A stretch of 64,000 nt of DNA, taken from contig JAPQWV010000418.1 in assembly GCA_027422505.1 (NCBI GenBank), forward strand, positions 186,001 to 250,000, given 5' to 3'. The notes beneath the pieces are model-generated. The model did not search any database and was not told the origin of the DNA. It saw only the letters and a program-made list of their open reading frames with translations. The translations under genes and the position numbers were made by a program. Positions 9,761-20,869 of the stretch are shown piece by piece (the first letter of the stretch is position 1; each line of letters starts with the position of its first letter). This DNA is from Craterostigma plantagineum (lineage: Eukaryota > Streptophyta > Magnoliopsida > Lamiales > Linderniaceae).

Positions 9761-12577
9761 TGTAGGACCCCGGTCCCCGAGGATTAGGTCGGCCAATAAA
9801 CTACGTGTATGAATTACGTGAGTTTCAAGAATCTTGTATGTTATTGTATGCTTATGAAAATATATGAATTTTATGCTCGAGAAATACTACGAGAATTATG
9901 TGCAAATAAGTGTTAATGACGTGAACTTGTGATGACTCTTAATTTAGGAAGGGTAAATTCTTGGAATCGCCAAGGGAAATGGCAAATGATAATGGGATTA
10001 GGAATTTAATTTACTAATGGGCTAGAACTTAGCAATTGGGCCCAATACATGAGAAAGGACAAATAAGAAACATAAATCCCTAATTTAAGGGAAAACCACG
10101 CCACCCATGTCATATCCAATAAAAATGCAATATAATATCTAGCTAAACCTTTCAAAACTCCATAACCTTACCTAAGAACTCACGAAAAGAAATAGGAAAG
10201 AAGAAAGAGCCGAGAGAAGAAGAAACGCAAAGGACATCTCGAGCTAGCTTGGAACCTCGAAATTGTAAGTGACGAAATCCCCTAAACCATTTCGATTTTT
10301 ATAATAAGGATTGTTTAGCTAAATTGGTAACTAAGGCTAGGAAATTACATGTATGGTAGACGGCAAATGCTCAAACCTTGGATGATAATCCATAGTTAAA
10401 GATCTCCTTGAGCTTAGCTAAGTGTTGGGTAGAATAAGCTAAGAACCTAGGTTCGATGGGATGAAGATTTGAAGATGATGAAAAATGTCGAAACCATGCC
10501 AAGGAAAAATGTCGAAATTATGTTAAGAAAAATGTCGAGACAGATGGTAAATGTCGAGGCTTGGATTGAAATGCATGTCGACATTTCCATTGTACAAATA
10601 TCGAAGTATAATGTCGGGGTTTAAAGGAAATGTCGAAATGTTAGGATAGATGTCGAGTTAAGATGTCGAAACCCTGATAAGAATCAAAATGTCGAGACAA
10701 CATAAGGTAAAATGTCGAAATGTTAAAATCGGATGTCGAGCCTCATAACATGTCGAGAAGTCGAGATAAATATCGAAACAGCATTAAGAGAAATGTCGAA
10801 ACAAATGATAAATGTCGAGATGCATGTCGAAAGTCATGTCGACATTTTCTAATTAAAATGGCGAGCTTCATGTCGACATTTTATACCCCAAAATGGCGAG
10901 ATAAGATGTCGAACGAAATAGAACACAAAATGTCGAGTCCTCCTAACTGATAAATGACGAAATGAAAGGTTGATGGAAATGTCGAAACAAGTGTCGCACA
11001 AATAAAAATGTCGAGAGCTAATGGAAATGTCGAGGTCTTTGAAGAAATTAAAATGTCGAGTTCCTAAACATACACCAAAATGTCGAAAACCCTTGTGCAC
11101 CTCGACATTTAGCTTCCTCATGTCGACATTTTATTATACCCACCTCTTATCAAATTACATCTCGAAATTTGGTATGTCATGGGTAATCCCGAGAACATAT
11201 ATCGACAACTTAGTGTAATGTAAATGTCGAACCCTCATGTGTATAATATCGAGTCTTATACCAAAACAAATGTCGAGATCAACTTTAATAATGCAAACGA
11301 ATCCTTGTAATATCGAGACCTTCACCTACAAAATTAAGGAAAATATTTCAACGTTTTCAAGTACGTAGACCAATATTTTAGAAAATATACTGACATAATA
11401 ATTTTATGATTATGGTCGAAAATTAGGAATTTCGCCGAACCAGTTAGCAGTTAATCTACGGACCCCAGGTAAGTAGAAATTCAACTATGACACGTAACTT
11501 GCCTGCGTCTAAGTATGTGAATTACGTGCTCGTGTATTTTCTATGAAATGCGTACGTATGATATGATTTTTATATGCATGACGGCATGAATTGCATATGT
11601 ATATGAGCATAAGCACGAGCACTTGCATGCATGAGTAGTACGTAAGGAGCGAGGTATGAGCGTGCATAAGATCGCCTGTGCGCGATGTATATTCGTCGAT
11701 GTCGGCGTTTGTGTCGACTCGAATGAAGAGTCACGGCTTCCCCTATGCGGCCTTTAAGGCCCGAATAAGAGGCTACTCCAAGGCCTGACTAAGAGGCTGG
11801 GTAAATACCCCGTACGATAAGGCCTGAATAAGAGGCTGGGTAAATACCCCGTACGATAAGGCCTGAATAAGAGACTGGGTAAATACCCCGTACGATAAGG
11901 CCTGAATAAGAGGCTGGGTAAATACCCCGTACGATAAGGCCTGAATAAGAGGCTGGGTAAATACCCCGTACGATAAGGCCTGAATAAGAGGCTGGGTAAA
12001 TACCCCGTACGATAAGGCGGAATAAGAGGCTGGGGAAATGAAAGCCGAGGGCCCGTAAGGAATGAGAGTATAAGAAAAAGAGTAAGAGCGAAAGAAAAGA
12101 GTACGAGTATGAGAAAAAGAGTACGAGCGTTAGAAAACGACGACGTGGATTGTCGTCCGTTAGGACACGTGCATTCATGCATAATTTCTGCTTACTGAGC
12201 CTCGGTGGCTCATTATTTATGTTACGTGTTGTAGGTACTGACGATCACGGTACGTGATCTGACTTTTATGCAAGGCCGATCTTTTGACGCAGTCCGACCG
12301 CTATTGAGGTGGGAGTGTGTGTATGGATGACGACCTGTGAAGGCCGGGCGCATAGGGAGCTTTTGGCTGCACACACACACGTACACTTGTATTTTGCAGA
12401 CATGGGCATGATGAAGATGTCGAACGATGTAAAACATTCTTTTGACATGTATATAAGATTTCCGCTTGCATTTTTAAAATGAAAAATTTCATTCGCATTT
12501 TTACGTATTCGCACAATACCAAAGCATTAACACTAGAATTAGAACGGAATACGAGGGCGGGACGACGGGTCCTGACA
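9761..12577 (+). repeat. 3' LTR of the chromovirus
   Basis: The LTR is 2817 bp and runs from TGTAGGACCCC to CCTGACA. Differences from the 5' LTR counted by hand: near 10060, 10332, 10701, 10923, 11166 and 12490 (single bases) plus a 2-base deletion near 11569. All internal arrays are conserved. Confidence 0.95.
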
Positions 12578-12582
12578 GTAGG
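12578..12582. repeat. Target-site duplication GTAGG (right)
   Basis: This is the right copy of the duplication flanking the chromovirus; see 2282-2286. Confidence 0.95.
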
Positions 12583-13305
12583 CTCCACCTCCTAACACTT
12601 GCTTCACACGATAAGGTCCTTCCTAAGGTTGTTCCATCTTTTTTAAGCACTAGGTCCCCACTTGGAATCCCCTCGGACCCTTTGATCGTACGCCGCTTTT
12701 ACCCGGCTCTTATAACCTTCCATCCTTACTTAGGCTTCCTCACGGACTTCATCAATCAAGTCCAGGTCTCCCTCATTAGTCGTGCATTCTGATGCCAGCA
12801 TGCCATGTGTTTCGATGCCGATCTCAGCAGGGTAATGACAGTAGATCCATAAACCAACCCGAAAGGAGTTTCTCATGTGGCCTCGCGAGGGTTAGTTCTG
12901 TAAGCCCAGAGGACCACATCAAGTGCCTCCACCATTTGTCTCTGTCTTGCTCCAATCGGGACTTAATTCCATTGAGTATCCTCCGGTTAGTGACTCCGGC
13001 TTGTCCGTTGCCTGCGGATGTCCCACGGCCACGAACCTTTGGGTGATCTTCATCCTTCGCAAAATCCCCTTGTCTTAGCTCCAACAACTGAATTCTGTTG
13101 TTAGAGACGAAGATCCTAGGAGCTCCACAGCAGCAACATATATTCTTCCATATGAACTCAGTCACTTTTTCTTCGTCTATTCGGGCTACTGCCTTGGCTT
13201 CGATCCATTTGCTGAAGTACTCCACGGCTACAATGATGAACTTCTTCTGCGCCTTCCCACGGGGAAATGACCTATGATGTCAATCCACCATTTATCAAAA
13301 GATCG
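12583..13305 (-). pseudogene. Tat-lineage integrase fragment (right piece)
   Basis: On the minus strand, from right to left: FDKWWIDIIGHFP (integrase core entry), YFSKWIEAKAVARIDEEKV, FIWKNI, GQAGVTNRRILNGIKSRLE, and finally GPYRVKQVLGGGAY, which continues across the chromovirus into 2281. This is the integrase core and C-terminus of a Tat (Retand/Ogre relative) element. It has frameshifts; the 12824-13225 frame is the longest open piece (133 codons). Upstream RT and RNase H are absent: the piece stops near 13305 against unrelated sequence. Confidence 0.8.
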
Positions 13306-14705
13306 GTAGAAAATTTCGTGTTTATCAGTTTAAGGGAAATTAGTGAACTTAAATTTATCCAATCTACAATTAATTCACGAATCCTTCATTTCAACTTTTC
13401 ACATCATTTTTAATTATTTAATTTTTCGTGAATTTACTTCATGAACTCTACTTCTTAGCCAAGTTCGCAAAATCATTAAGTTTTAAATTTACTTTGTGGC
13501 CTAAAACTTACTTCGCAAACTCGACTTCGCGATGTCACTCTTAATTCTGTTCGCGAATCCTCTCAAATATCTTCAAGAACCAATTCGCAAACTAACAGCT
13601 TCCAATGGCGAACTATCCAATTCGCGAACTACACTGGCTTCGTGAATCCTCAGTGGACTATCATCTCAAAATTTTGCGGCCCAATTTCGACCTCAGCTTC
13701 ACTTTCGACCCGCGAAGTTTCTTCTAAGAACCTAATTCGCGAATCGAATTCGTCAAATTCCCAAATCTTCACTTTCTCCTTCGCGAATCCCCTTGACTAA
13801 GCTACTCAGATCTCACTCTTGCTGGTTTTCTGTGGTTTTTTCGCTCAAATTCATTCTTCTCACATACACACGAACCTTCCTGTGGTACGGAACTTGTTTT
13901 ACTCGTTAAAGATTTTAATTATTATTTGCAGGGATGCTACGGAGAACAGGTTTATTGCAGTCGATTTCTGTATAAATTAGTCAGTTGGTATAAAATGAGT
14001 GGTCTTGTTTGAGAATTTTACTGAAAAAGAGTCTCTTTTCAAATCTGAATTTAAAATCGATGTTTTCTGTTTTTGAGAGGAATTAGGTTCGCGATTGTTC
14101 TTTAAGAAAAGTACATTCTGATTCTTCAAAGCGGAACTTCACGGGTCCAAAAATATTTTCGCGAATCCAATCTTATTTAGAGTTCGTCAAATCCGCAAAT
14201 CATGTTTGCAATCTCTGGTTTTGTTTTAGTTTTTTTTACTTCGCGAATTTGACCCCCCCCTCCGCTTTGCGAATTCAACTTCGCAACCCCATGGTTCGCG
14301 ATTCGAACTTATGATTGACTTAAGTCAACCCGCGAACCTTTGGTTTCACAGTTCGCAAACCTTAGAGCACGCAACTTGACAAATCGCGAAGTCCTTCTTA
14401 CCCCAACCGACAAACCTTCGAGTTCGCGTCAAATTCGCGAAAATCGACCCGCGGACCTTCCAGTTCGCAATATGAAATTCGCGAAGTCCTCTGTTTCAAA
14501 CCCGCAAACTACACTTAGAAAATCTCAGCCGAACAACTTTGAAATCTAAATGGGCCAAACAGTGTTGGATCTAATTAATGTTAAGAAAAACGATTTTTTC
14601 TTCTCAAGCCCACACCATTTTCACAACACCACATCTTTCATTATCATAATGTTACATTTCTAATCTTTTTCTCGCTCGCGTTGCAGCTTCGGCAGGAATT
14701 CCTGG
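13306..14705. repeat. Non-coding stretch with TTCGCGAA word array
   Basis: No coding sequence is recognised. The core of TTCGCGAA, as TTCGCGAAC, TTCGCGAATCC, TTCGCGAAGTCC and degraded forms (TTCGCAAAC, TTCGTGAAT), recurs dozens of times between about 13370 and 14530. It may be a leader or LTR fragment, or the spacer upstream of the copia extra ORF that follows. The short open frame at 14340-14549 is a by-product of the words. Confidence 0.6.
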
Positions 14706-14714
14706 TGTCTAACA

Positions 14715-16142
14715 TTGAAATATATATATATATATTCGACACCAGCTGACCTCGTATATTCAACCTCAACATGGATAGCTACTAAAGACAACAATTTCCA
14801 CCTTGACCTGAATAACATCAAATGTCAGGAGGAGATTCTCCTATCCATTTTGAGGAGTCATCACCTCGGGTATGCCTTCTCGGCATTAGTCCAAGTCCCT
14901 ACAGTCTATCTCCAAGAGTTCTGGGGGACGATGAAGACCAAGATTGCTGCCGACAATAGCATCTATTACGAAGCACAGATAGCAAGTGAGACGGCGCAAA
15001 TCACCAAGGAATTTATTCGACAAATCCTTCGGCTGCCAAGTCAACCGGAATACGAAGATGAGACATCCGAGGATGAACTCCTAGAGGACATGATGAAGAT
15101 GGGATACTACACTCCAATAAAATTTATATCCCATTTCAGCAGTCCATGATACCCCAACCCTGGCGAACACTCTTTGCTGGATCTCGATCTTCAAATTCAC
15201 CACCACCACCAAGGTCCTCCGGAGTTAGACGAGCCTTGCCAGGGCCGAACCAGACACTTCCCTTGGCGAAGTCGAGTCTGGCTCTTTGAGGTTCTCCACC
15301 CAGTCAGTCCAAACAACCACAAACACTCAGACCAATGATTCAACCATGCCAGCTGAAGAACTGTACAATCCACACAATGTAGTGGAGAAATACATCTTTA
15401 GCGAAGAATGGAAGACTCATCCGGAGAATCCAATTATGGCCAGAAATTTAATGGACAATGTTAGATACTTCCTCTCGAAGGCAAACTTAAGTCTGGTCCG
15501 AATTGAAGAAAAGGAGCTTAATAAAGGTGAAGACTACGAAGCTGAGATACCTGAACTTCCCGAGCTTCTCCAACACACAGTCATCGACGAAGATTTCCCT
15601 CCAGATAACCACAAAGGAATAGAAGAGCTGAACTCCCATGGAAAAATGTCAAGGTGACTGCTCCATATCAAGAAGAAATAGGAAAGAGAATCTGGAGGAG
15701 GGAGGATAAGATCCTAAAGACAGACGAACTTGACCTCAGAGACCTAACTCATTTCTCACGACCAAAAGCCGTTAAGTACCTGCTCTCTCTCCGTCGATCA
15801 TTACTGTTCAGAGGAAGAGGAGGGGACATAGAAGATCTACGAAAAAAAGAGAAGAAACGCCTTCAGAATCAGAGAAGTTCTGACAGCTCGTAAGGAGCGA
15901 TATGGGGACATAGAGTTTCCTATCTATTTGATACGACGAGAAGATAAGTCTGTCGAAGAGCTAAATGAAGGCTACCTATCATATCTCAGAGGTGAAGATA
16001 TTGATCAAATGATAGGGACTACAGGACGCTTGGAGTACTTAGGACTCCAGAATTAAGGATGGGTTATGCTTCGTTGAAAAGATTCATACGACGCCAAGTC
16101 AAGTTTAATGCAACACATGACCTCCAAATGGCACTTGAGAGC
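14715..16142 (+). pseudogene. Extra ORF of a Ty1/copia element, 5' part (frame-broken)
   Basis: Three successive open pieces (14715-15149, 15286-15657, 15654-15893) and a tail to 16142 read as one decayed protein. Visible landmarks are LLSILRSHHLGYAF, VPTVYLQEFWGTMKTK, EFIRQILRLPSQ and MMKMGYYTPIKF, then a Pro/Glu-rich middle and an acidic-basic tail ending in LQMALESN. The protein continues after the solo LTR at 18542. FWxT...MGY proteins resembling this occur, from memory, in plant predicted proteomes next to copia pol; no function is known to me. There is no protease, RT or integrase motif. Placement directly before a polypurine tract and LTR (18972-18984) shows it is the last ORF of its element. 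Confidence 0.65.
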
Positions 16143-16609
16143 AACATTGTAACGACCCTCAATTTCTAACAGATATTTTGGTGGATTTTCGCAACGTAAG
16201 TCGTGGAAGCCGTCTAACTAAATCTTTTTTTTTCTTAAATAAAACATATTAAAATAAAACTCGTCTACATAGTTGTTTATTTACACAAGCTGTAGCTCTA
16301 AAACAACAAAATATTAAAATCCTAACATCGCTCCACAGGTCGCATCCATGTACCGCCCTGCCCTCAAAAGTCTAGTCACCGCCACAGCCTGCCTCAGTCG
16401 CGACGATATCGTCGGACTCGGATGTACCTACAACACGTAAACTGAGCTCCTTGCCCAGTAGATGAAACATGCATGTATGCAATGTGCGCTCAACCCCATT
16501 CCCAAAACACCTCACAAATGCACACTTAGCTCGTCTCTACTTATCTCAACACTGACACGTCTCAACACCCCACACTACTCGACACTAAGTACATTTCTAA
16601 TATCCCACT

Positions 16610-16765
16610 CAGGTCTCGTTAGAATAGGTTCCCACTCAGGTCACGTTAGATGGAATATCCTATTCAGGTCTCGTTAGAGTGGGTGGCTACTCAGGTCTCG
16701 TTAGAGTCGCATATCCCGCTCAGGTCTCGTTAAAGCGGGTAAGATACTCAGGTCTCGTTAGAGTT
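16610..16765. repeat. CTCAGGTCTCGTTAGAG array
   Basis: Six to seven copies of CTCAGGTCTCGTTAGAG (variants CTCAGGTCACGTTAGA, CTCAGGTCTCGTTAAAG) are spaced about 20 to 35 bases apart. Position within the LTR corresponds to the 39-bp minisatellite of the complete chromovirus. Confidence 0.85.
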
Positions 16766-17219
16766 GCCCTATACTTGAAATGTCCTATAATGTCTCAACA
16801 CATCCCGTCACTCAACCCCTCATACGCTCGGGCGGCCAGCTCAGGTCACGGTAGAGTTAGCACACACTCGAGTTTCGCCGCGTATCAACCCTCAAAGGTA
16901 ACTCGCTCTTTCTACCCCGCTCACCGATACACCAAACTATTGTAATAGTACTCAACACTCACATTGATTTAATATGCAAGTGTAGTGCAAATGACATGTA
17001 TATAAGACATGCAAAATATTTAACACATGTATAGTACGTAAATCACCATATCACCTAAAAATTCACAAAATCATTATCAGATAAAATTCACATAATATTT
17101 ACGTGCCGTAGGTGAGTTTCACCTACACACCATGTCACATAAAACACATAACGTTTACGTGCCGTAGGTGAGTTTCACCTACCTTTCCTCCGTAGCTTTC
17201 GAGCTTATATTCTAAAGCT

Positions 17220-18000
17220 GAGGTTGCTGCATCTATCGGAAAATTTCAAAACATTGTTCTTCATTCACAAAGAAAATACGGCAATTCGGTTTTTGCGACA
17301 GAAACTTCTAAATTACGTTAAAAATGCTAGGAACATCGGATTGAGATGATTCCAGCGGCTATAGAAAGCTGAGAGGATTAGATTTCAACAGAGATAAACC
17401 TTAATATCATTTGGAGTAGTTTAAAGGGGTGAAAATAGAGAAGTGCGGGTACAGCTGAATAAAAATTTCGGTTCAGCAGCATGAACTTTAAAAATTCATA
17501 ACAAATCACACAGACAACGGATCGATCTTATTCAAATGTTTATGGAAACTTGATCAAAAGAAACAGGTTTCGAAGGAATCAAAGCACAATAACTAGGTCA
17601 AGTGTTCTGAAAACAAAAGCTGCGCACAGATCCGGTTTTAAAAATTCCTGAACTTGCATCAGAAAGTCAACGCCTCATAATCCATTCTAGAAATATCGGA
17701 ACGACCTGATTCAAGTGGCTTTGGAAAGCTGAAGAACTTAGCTTTTAAACAAAACAAGATTCGAATGAATCAGAGAAGAATAACTTGGTCAACTTCATTT
17801 AAAACTAAATCCGCGCACAGATCTAAACAGACGAAGTTTCTGTGTCCTATTGTCACTTTAGAAATTCATAGAAAATCGAAGGATGATCCGATTGAAAGGA
17901 TTCAAATTGATCTAAAAAGCCAAAGAAATTAGCTTTCAATAGAACTTGGTTTCGACAAAACCAGAATACGATAACTAGTTCAAATTCACCAAATACCAAA
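17220..18000. repeat. Diverged 180-bp tandem repeat in the solo LTR
   Basis: About four imperfect copies with a period near 180 bp. Anchors are CGGATTGA (about 17338), CGGATCGA (17518), CGGAACGA (17698) and CCGATTGA (about 17888), each followed by a TGGAAAGCTGA-like and an AACTAGGTCAA-like segment. GCGCACAGATC recurs near 17621 and 17814. It fills the slot occupied by word arrays in sister LTRs. Confidence 0.7.
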
Positions 18001-18541
18001 CCTGCTCGAACTGGACTATCAAGAATCGATCATCAAAACGAAATAGAAACAACTTAGCTTGTTAATTACCTCAAGAGCACTTAACTGAGACAAGAACACG
18101 CAGAAAACCAAGCTTTGGGAGTTTCATCGGTGCCCCTTATCCTTGCCTTTGCTCTCTTGTAGACTTGCGTTGTTCGTTCATCAATGATGGTTAAAGGAGA
18201 ACTAAGATATGTATGGATGAATGCTAGTTGGGTTGGGTCGTATCAAAGGGTTTGGGCTGAGATTAATTTAGGATTTGGGCTTTGAAGTGTTAACTAAACT
18301 ATTGAACCTTAGTAGGTGGGCTGAATTAATGGGCCGAGCCATATAAATGTTGGGCTACACAATTTATTATGAATTTGAGCTTTTGGCTCATGATAGCAAT
18401 TTACTTCCATTAACTAATTTAATTTGACTTAAATTATAATTTTCACCCAAAATTTCAGATTAATATTTCGAAATTTCTAAGTTAAATATTCACCCTGCTA
18501 AATTATATCAAAACTCCGTATTAAATTATACGGGTATTACA

Positions 18542-18955
18542 AACATGAAGAAGGTGTATCTCACGAAGCCTTCCTTTGAAGCCCCTGAGTCAGACATCTA
18601 TGGAGAAGGGCATATCTTTGAAGGGGAAGATCCTTCAATGATTTACTTAAATTACAAGGGAGAGAGGAGACTGATGAGAACTTCAGAGATTCACAAATTA
18701 TGCGATGGAACCCTCCTTATTCTTCGAAAGAAACTTAGGAGAATCACTGAGCAAATAAGATGCGAAGAACATGAAGTCCAAGAGAAGTACCATAAAATGA
18801 TCAAAACCATCTCTCACCGAATTTCCTTTCGTATGAGGTTGCGATCATAGGAGCTAAGACTCGGACTCAGAAGATCAGCCTACGACTTCTGAAACCTTCG
18901 AAGAAGAAGAAGAAGAAGAAGAAGAAGAAGAAATGAAGACTTAGTACATGACTTA
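18542..18955 (+). pseudogene. Extra ORF of a Ty1/copia element, 3' part
   Basis: Continuation of the extra ORF after the solo LTR: MKKVYLTKPSFEAPESDI, GEGHIFEGEDPS, EIHKLCDGTLLILRKKLRR. After a frame break it ends in a glutamate run encoded by a (GAA)n microsatellite (about 18898-18932) and EMKT. The segment EIHKLCDGTL matches EIHKFCDGML of the minus-strand copy at 30425-31033, and both copies have LESNMKKV, so the family is real. The tail lies about 20 bases from a polypurine tract. Confidence 0.7.
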
Positions 18956-18971
18956 TTGTAGTTTGGACACT

Positions 18972-19433
18972 TAGGGGGGGGAATGTTAGGAATATTTTAG
19001 AAGTGTCCAATGTTATTCTAAGTCTTCTCTGATTCTGTAAAATGTATTTTATATGTAGTGTTGTGGTTGTAATGGGCTTGTTAGGGACCCAATGGACTTA
19101 ATACCTTTCCAAGGTATTTAAGACTAAATCCTAACCATAATTAATCTAAGTTTCCATTTTGCTAATTTACTTCACGTACGCAAACTCTCAAAAGCCTCCA
19201 AACACTATTCACGTATTCAATGAAGGTTTTAATCATTATGAAGTGTTCTTGGATAATCTGGAATTACAACATAAAACACCAAAATTAACTCATGCCGTTA
19301 TTTTTGTAAAAATTCTTGTCAAGCAATGGGATTTTCTTTGAGAAAACACACTGGAGAGCATTAGGAATGAACATTCTCTTGAACTTGTCATGCGGGGGTT
19401 AAATGCCTTAAAACCTTCAATCGAGCTGATTAG
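18972..19433 (+). repeat. Polypurine tract and 3' LTR (partial) of the extra-ORF copia
   Basis: TTAGGGGGGGGAA (18971-18983) precedes TGTTAGGAATATTTTAG, a typical LTR start. The LTR runs to at most 19433, where the next chromovirus LTR begins. I cannot place its own end. It does not resemble the copia LTRs at 30062 or 57743, so at least two copia families carry the extra ORF. Confidence 0.6.
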
Positions 19434-19959
19434 TGTAGCGACCCTATACCTTTGCTATATTTGTTAGCGTAACTTACGTGACCGCAGTGTTGTAATTTGG
19501 AAGACATAAGAAAGTGCGTATAATGGAACATCGTTTCTTTACATGACAAAGAATGCTTCCAATTTCTAATTACATATAAAACCTAATTACACGGAAAGTG
19601 TAGAAACTGTACAGCAAAAAAGAACCTATGCGCCCGACCTCACAAGTCGTCATTCATGTACACACTTCCACCCCAAAAGTCGCTGGAAGCTTCAAAACGA
19701 TGCCTTGCCATCTAAGCGATCACGTACCATGTTCGTGTGCACCTACACCACATAACGTAAGGGTGAGCGATAAGCTCAGTAAGTGAAATCTATGCATGAG
19801 ATGCACGTGTCCTAATCTGCAAAGACATCCGCGTCAATGCTTTCTAGACTTCACTTTCCCCTTGTTCTCTCGTTCATTTTGGGCCCTCGGCTTTTCAATC
19901 TCGCTATGCATCGTCTATAGCTCTAATCCACTAGGGATGTAGATATAGGTAACAGTACA

Positions 19960-20150
19960 CGCATTGAGAGGCAACCCTAGTTCGCAATTTGCATTTCTTA
20001 TTTTGGTGCCTTTTTCAATCCCAATGTGTTCCACATTGAGAGGCCATTCATGCCTTTTCTATCCCAATGCGGTCCACATTGAGAGGCTAACCCCTGCACG
20101 CAAATTGCCTTTATTCCCAGGGCGCCTTTTTGATCCCAAATGCGGCCTGT
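19960..20150. repeat. CACATTGAGAGGC minisatellite
   Basis: Three to four diverged copies of a unit with CACATTGAGAGGC, then a CCTTTTTCAATCCCAATG-type segment. Unit length varies (about 40 to 80 bp). Confidence 0.65.
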
Positions 20151-20869
20151 CACGCAGGCGCTTCACGCTGGTAGCCTACCACGTGGGTGCCAACACCCGA
20201 GGTACCCTCGGCGTCGCTTATCCCCTCGGGTCACATCCTCCAGGTCGCAGCTCCCGCAGTGAAGGCATCAACCCAACATTCATATAGTGGACGGCGCATT
20301 AACGCCACCATGGTAGCATAGGAGGGCCGTGACTCGACAGTGAATCGACAACAAATGCCCATATCGGCAAATATTCATCGCTTGCAAGTGATCTTGACTC
20401 ATGCACGCTCTCCTGCCCTGACTTTTCACTAGGCCTGCACGCACGTTATCATGTCGTGAATCATATGAACATGCCTGTAATGTCACATTAGTGGCAATTA
20501 AATCATGTCACATAATTTCACGTTCTTTTCATAAACGCACGTATTCACATAATTCACGCACATTAAAGTCATGTGTTGTAGTTGAAGTGAAGTTTCCACT
20601 TACCTGTCATCCGTATATAACTAGCTACTGACCGGGTGGATTCCCAATTCCCGACCTTAAGCACAAAATTATAATATCAGTGTTAAGTTGTTCGGATATT
20701 TGTTTCTTAAGTTTCCTAAGTGCTGAATTATTAATTATCGACTGGTTATTAAATAGGTGACTACTTAAAATACATTCGCTAAGCCAGCTCGACCCGTGAA
20801 CTATGCATGACTCTTGAACTAGTTTTAGGGACATGACTCGTAGATTAACTTACTTTAGTTCCCAAACTA

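Larger units (their letters stand above)
2287..12577 (+). mobile_element. Complete Ty3/gypsy chromovirus (Tekay/Del-like), young but frame-broken
   Basis: Order: 5' LTR (2287-5105), Met-tRNA primer site, gag, protease, reverse transcriptase, RNase H, integrase, chromodomain-like tail, polypurine tract, 3' LTR (9761-12577). It is flanked by the perfect duplication GTAGG and sits in the integrase C-terminal region of a minus-strand Tat element. By hand the LTRs differ at six bases plus one 2-base gap in about 2.8 kb, so insertion was recent. The coding region nonetheless has a 2-base loss near 7275 and a 1-base loss near 9186. Long LTRs, Met primer and a C-terminal chromodomain-like segment suggest Tekay/Del; the lineage is inference. 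Confidence 0.95.
16148..18541 (-). mobile_element. Solo LTR of a chromovirus family (minus orientation)
   Basis: The unit is 2394 bp and reads TGTAACGACCC...ACGGGTATTACA on plus, so in LTR sense it starts TGTAATACCCG. It is flanked by the 5-bp duplication AACAT (16143-16147, 18542-18546). No internal region remains, so LTR-LTR recombination removed it. Insertion fell in the copia extra ORF between codons for LESN and MKKV. Internal features are a 15-17-bp word array (16610-16760), a duplicated palindrome GTAGGTGAGTTTCACCTAC (17108, 17163) and a 180-bp repeat (17220-18000). Confidence 0.93.

Noticed and set aside
19964..20287. 107-codon plus frame
   Set aside because: Lies on a minisatellite in the minus-oriented LTR and has no similarity that I recognise.
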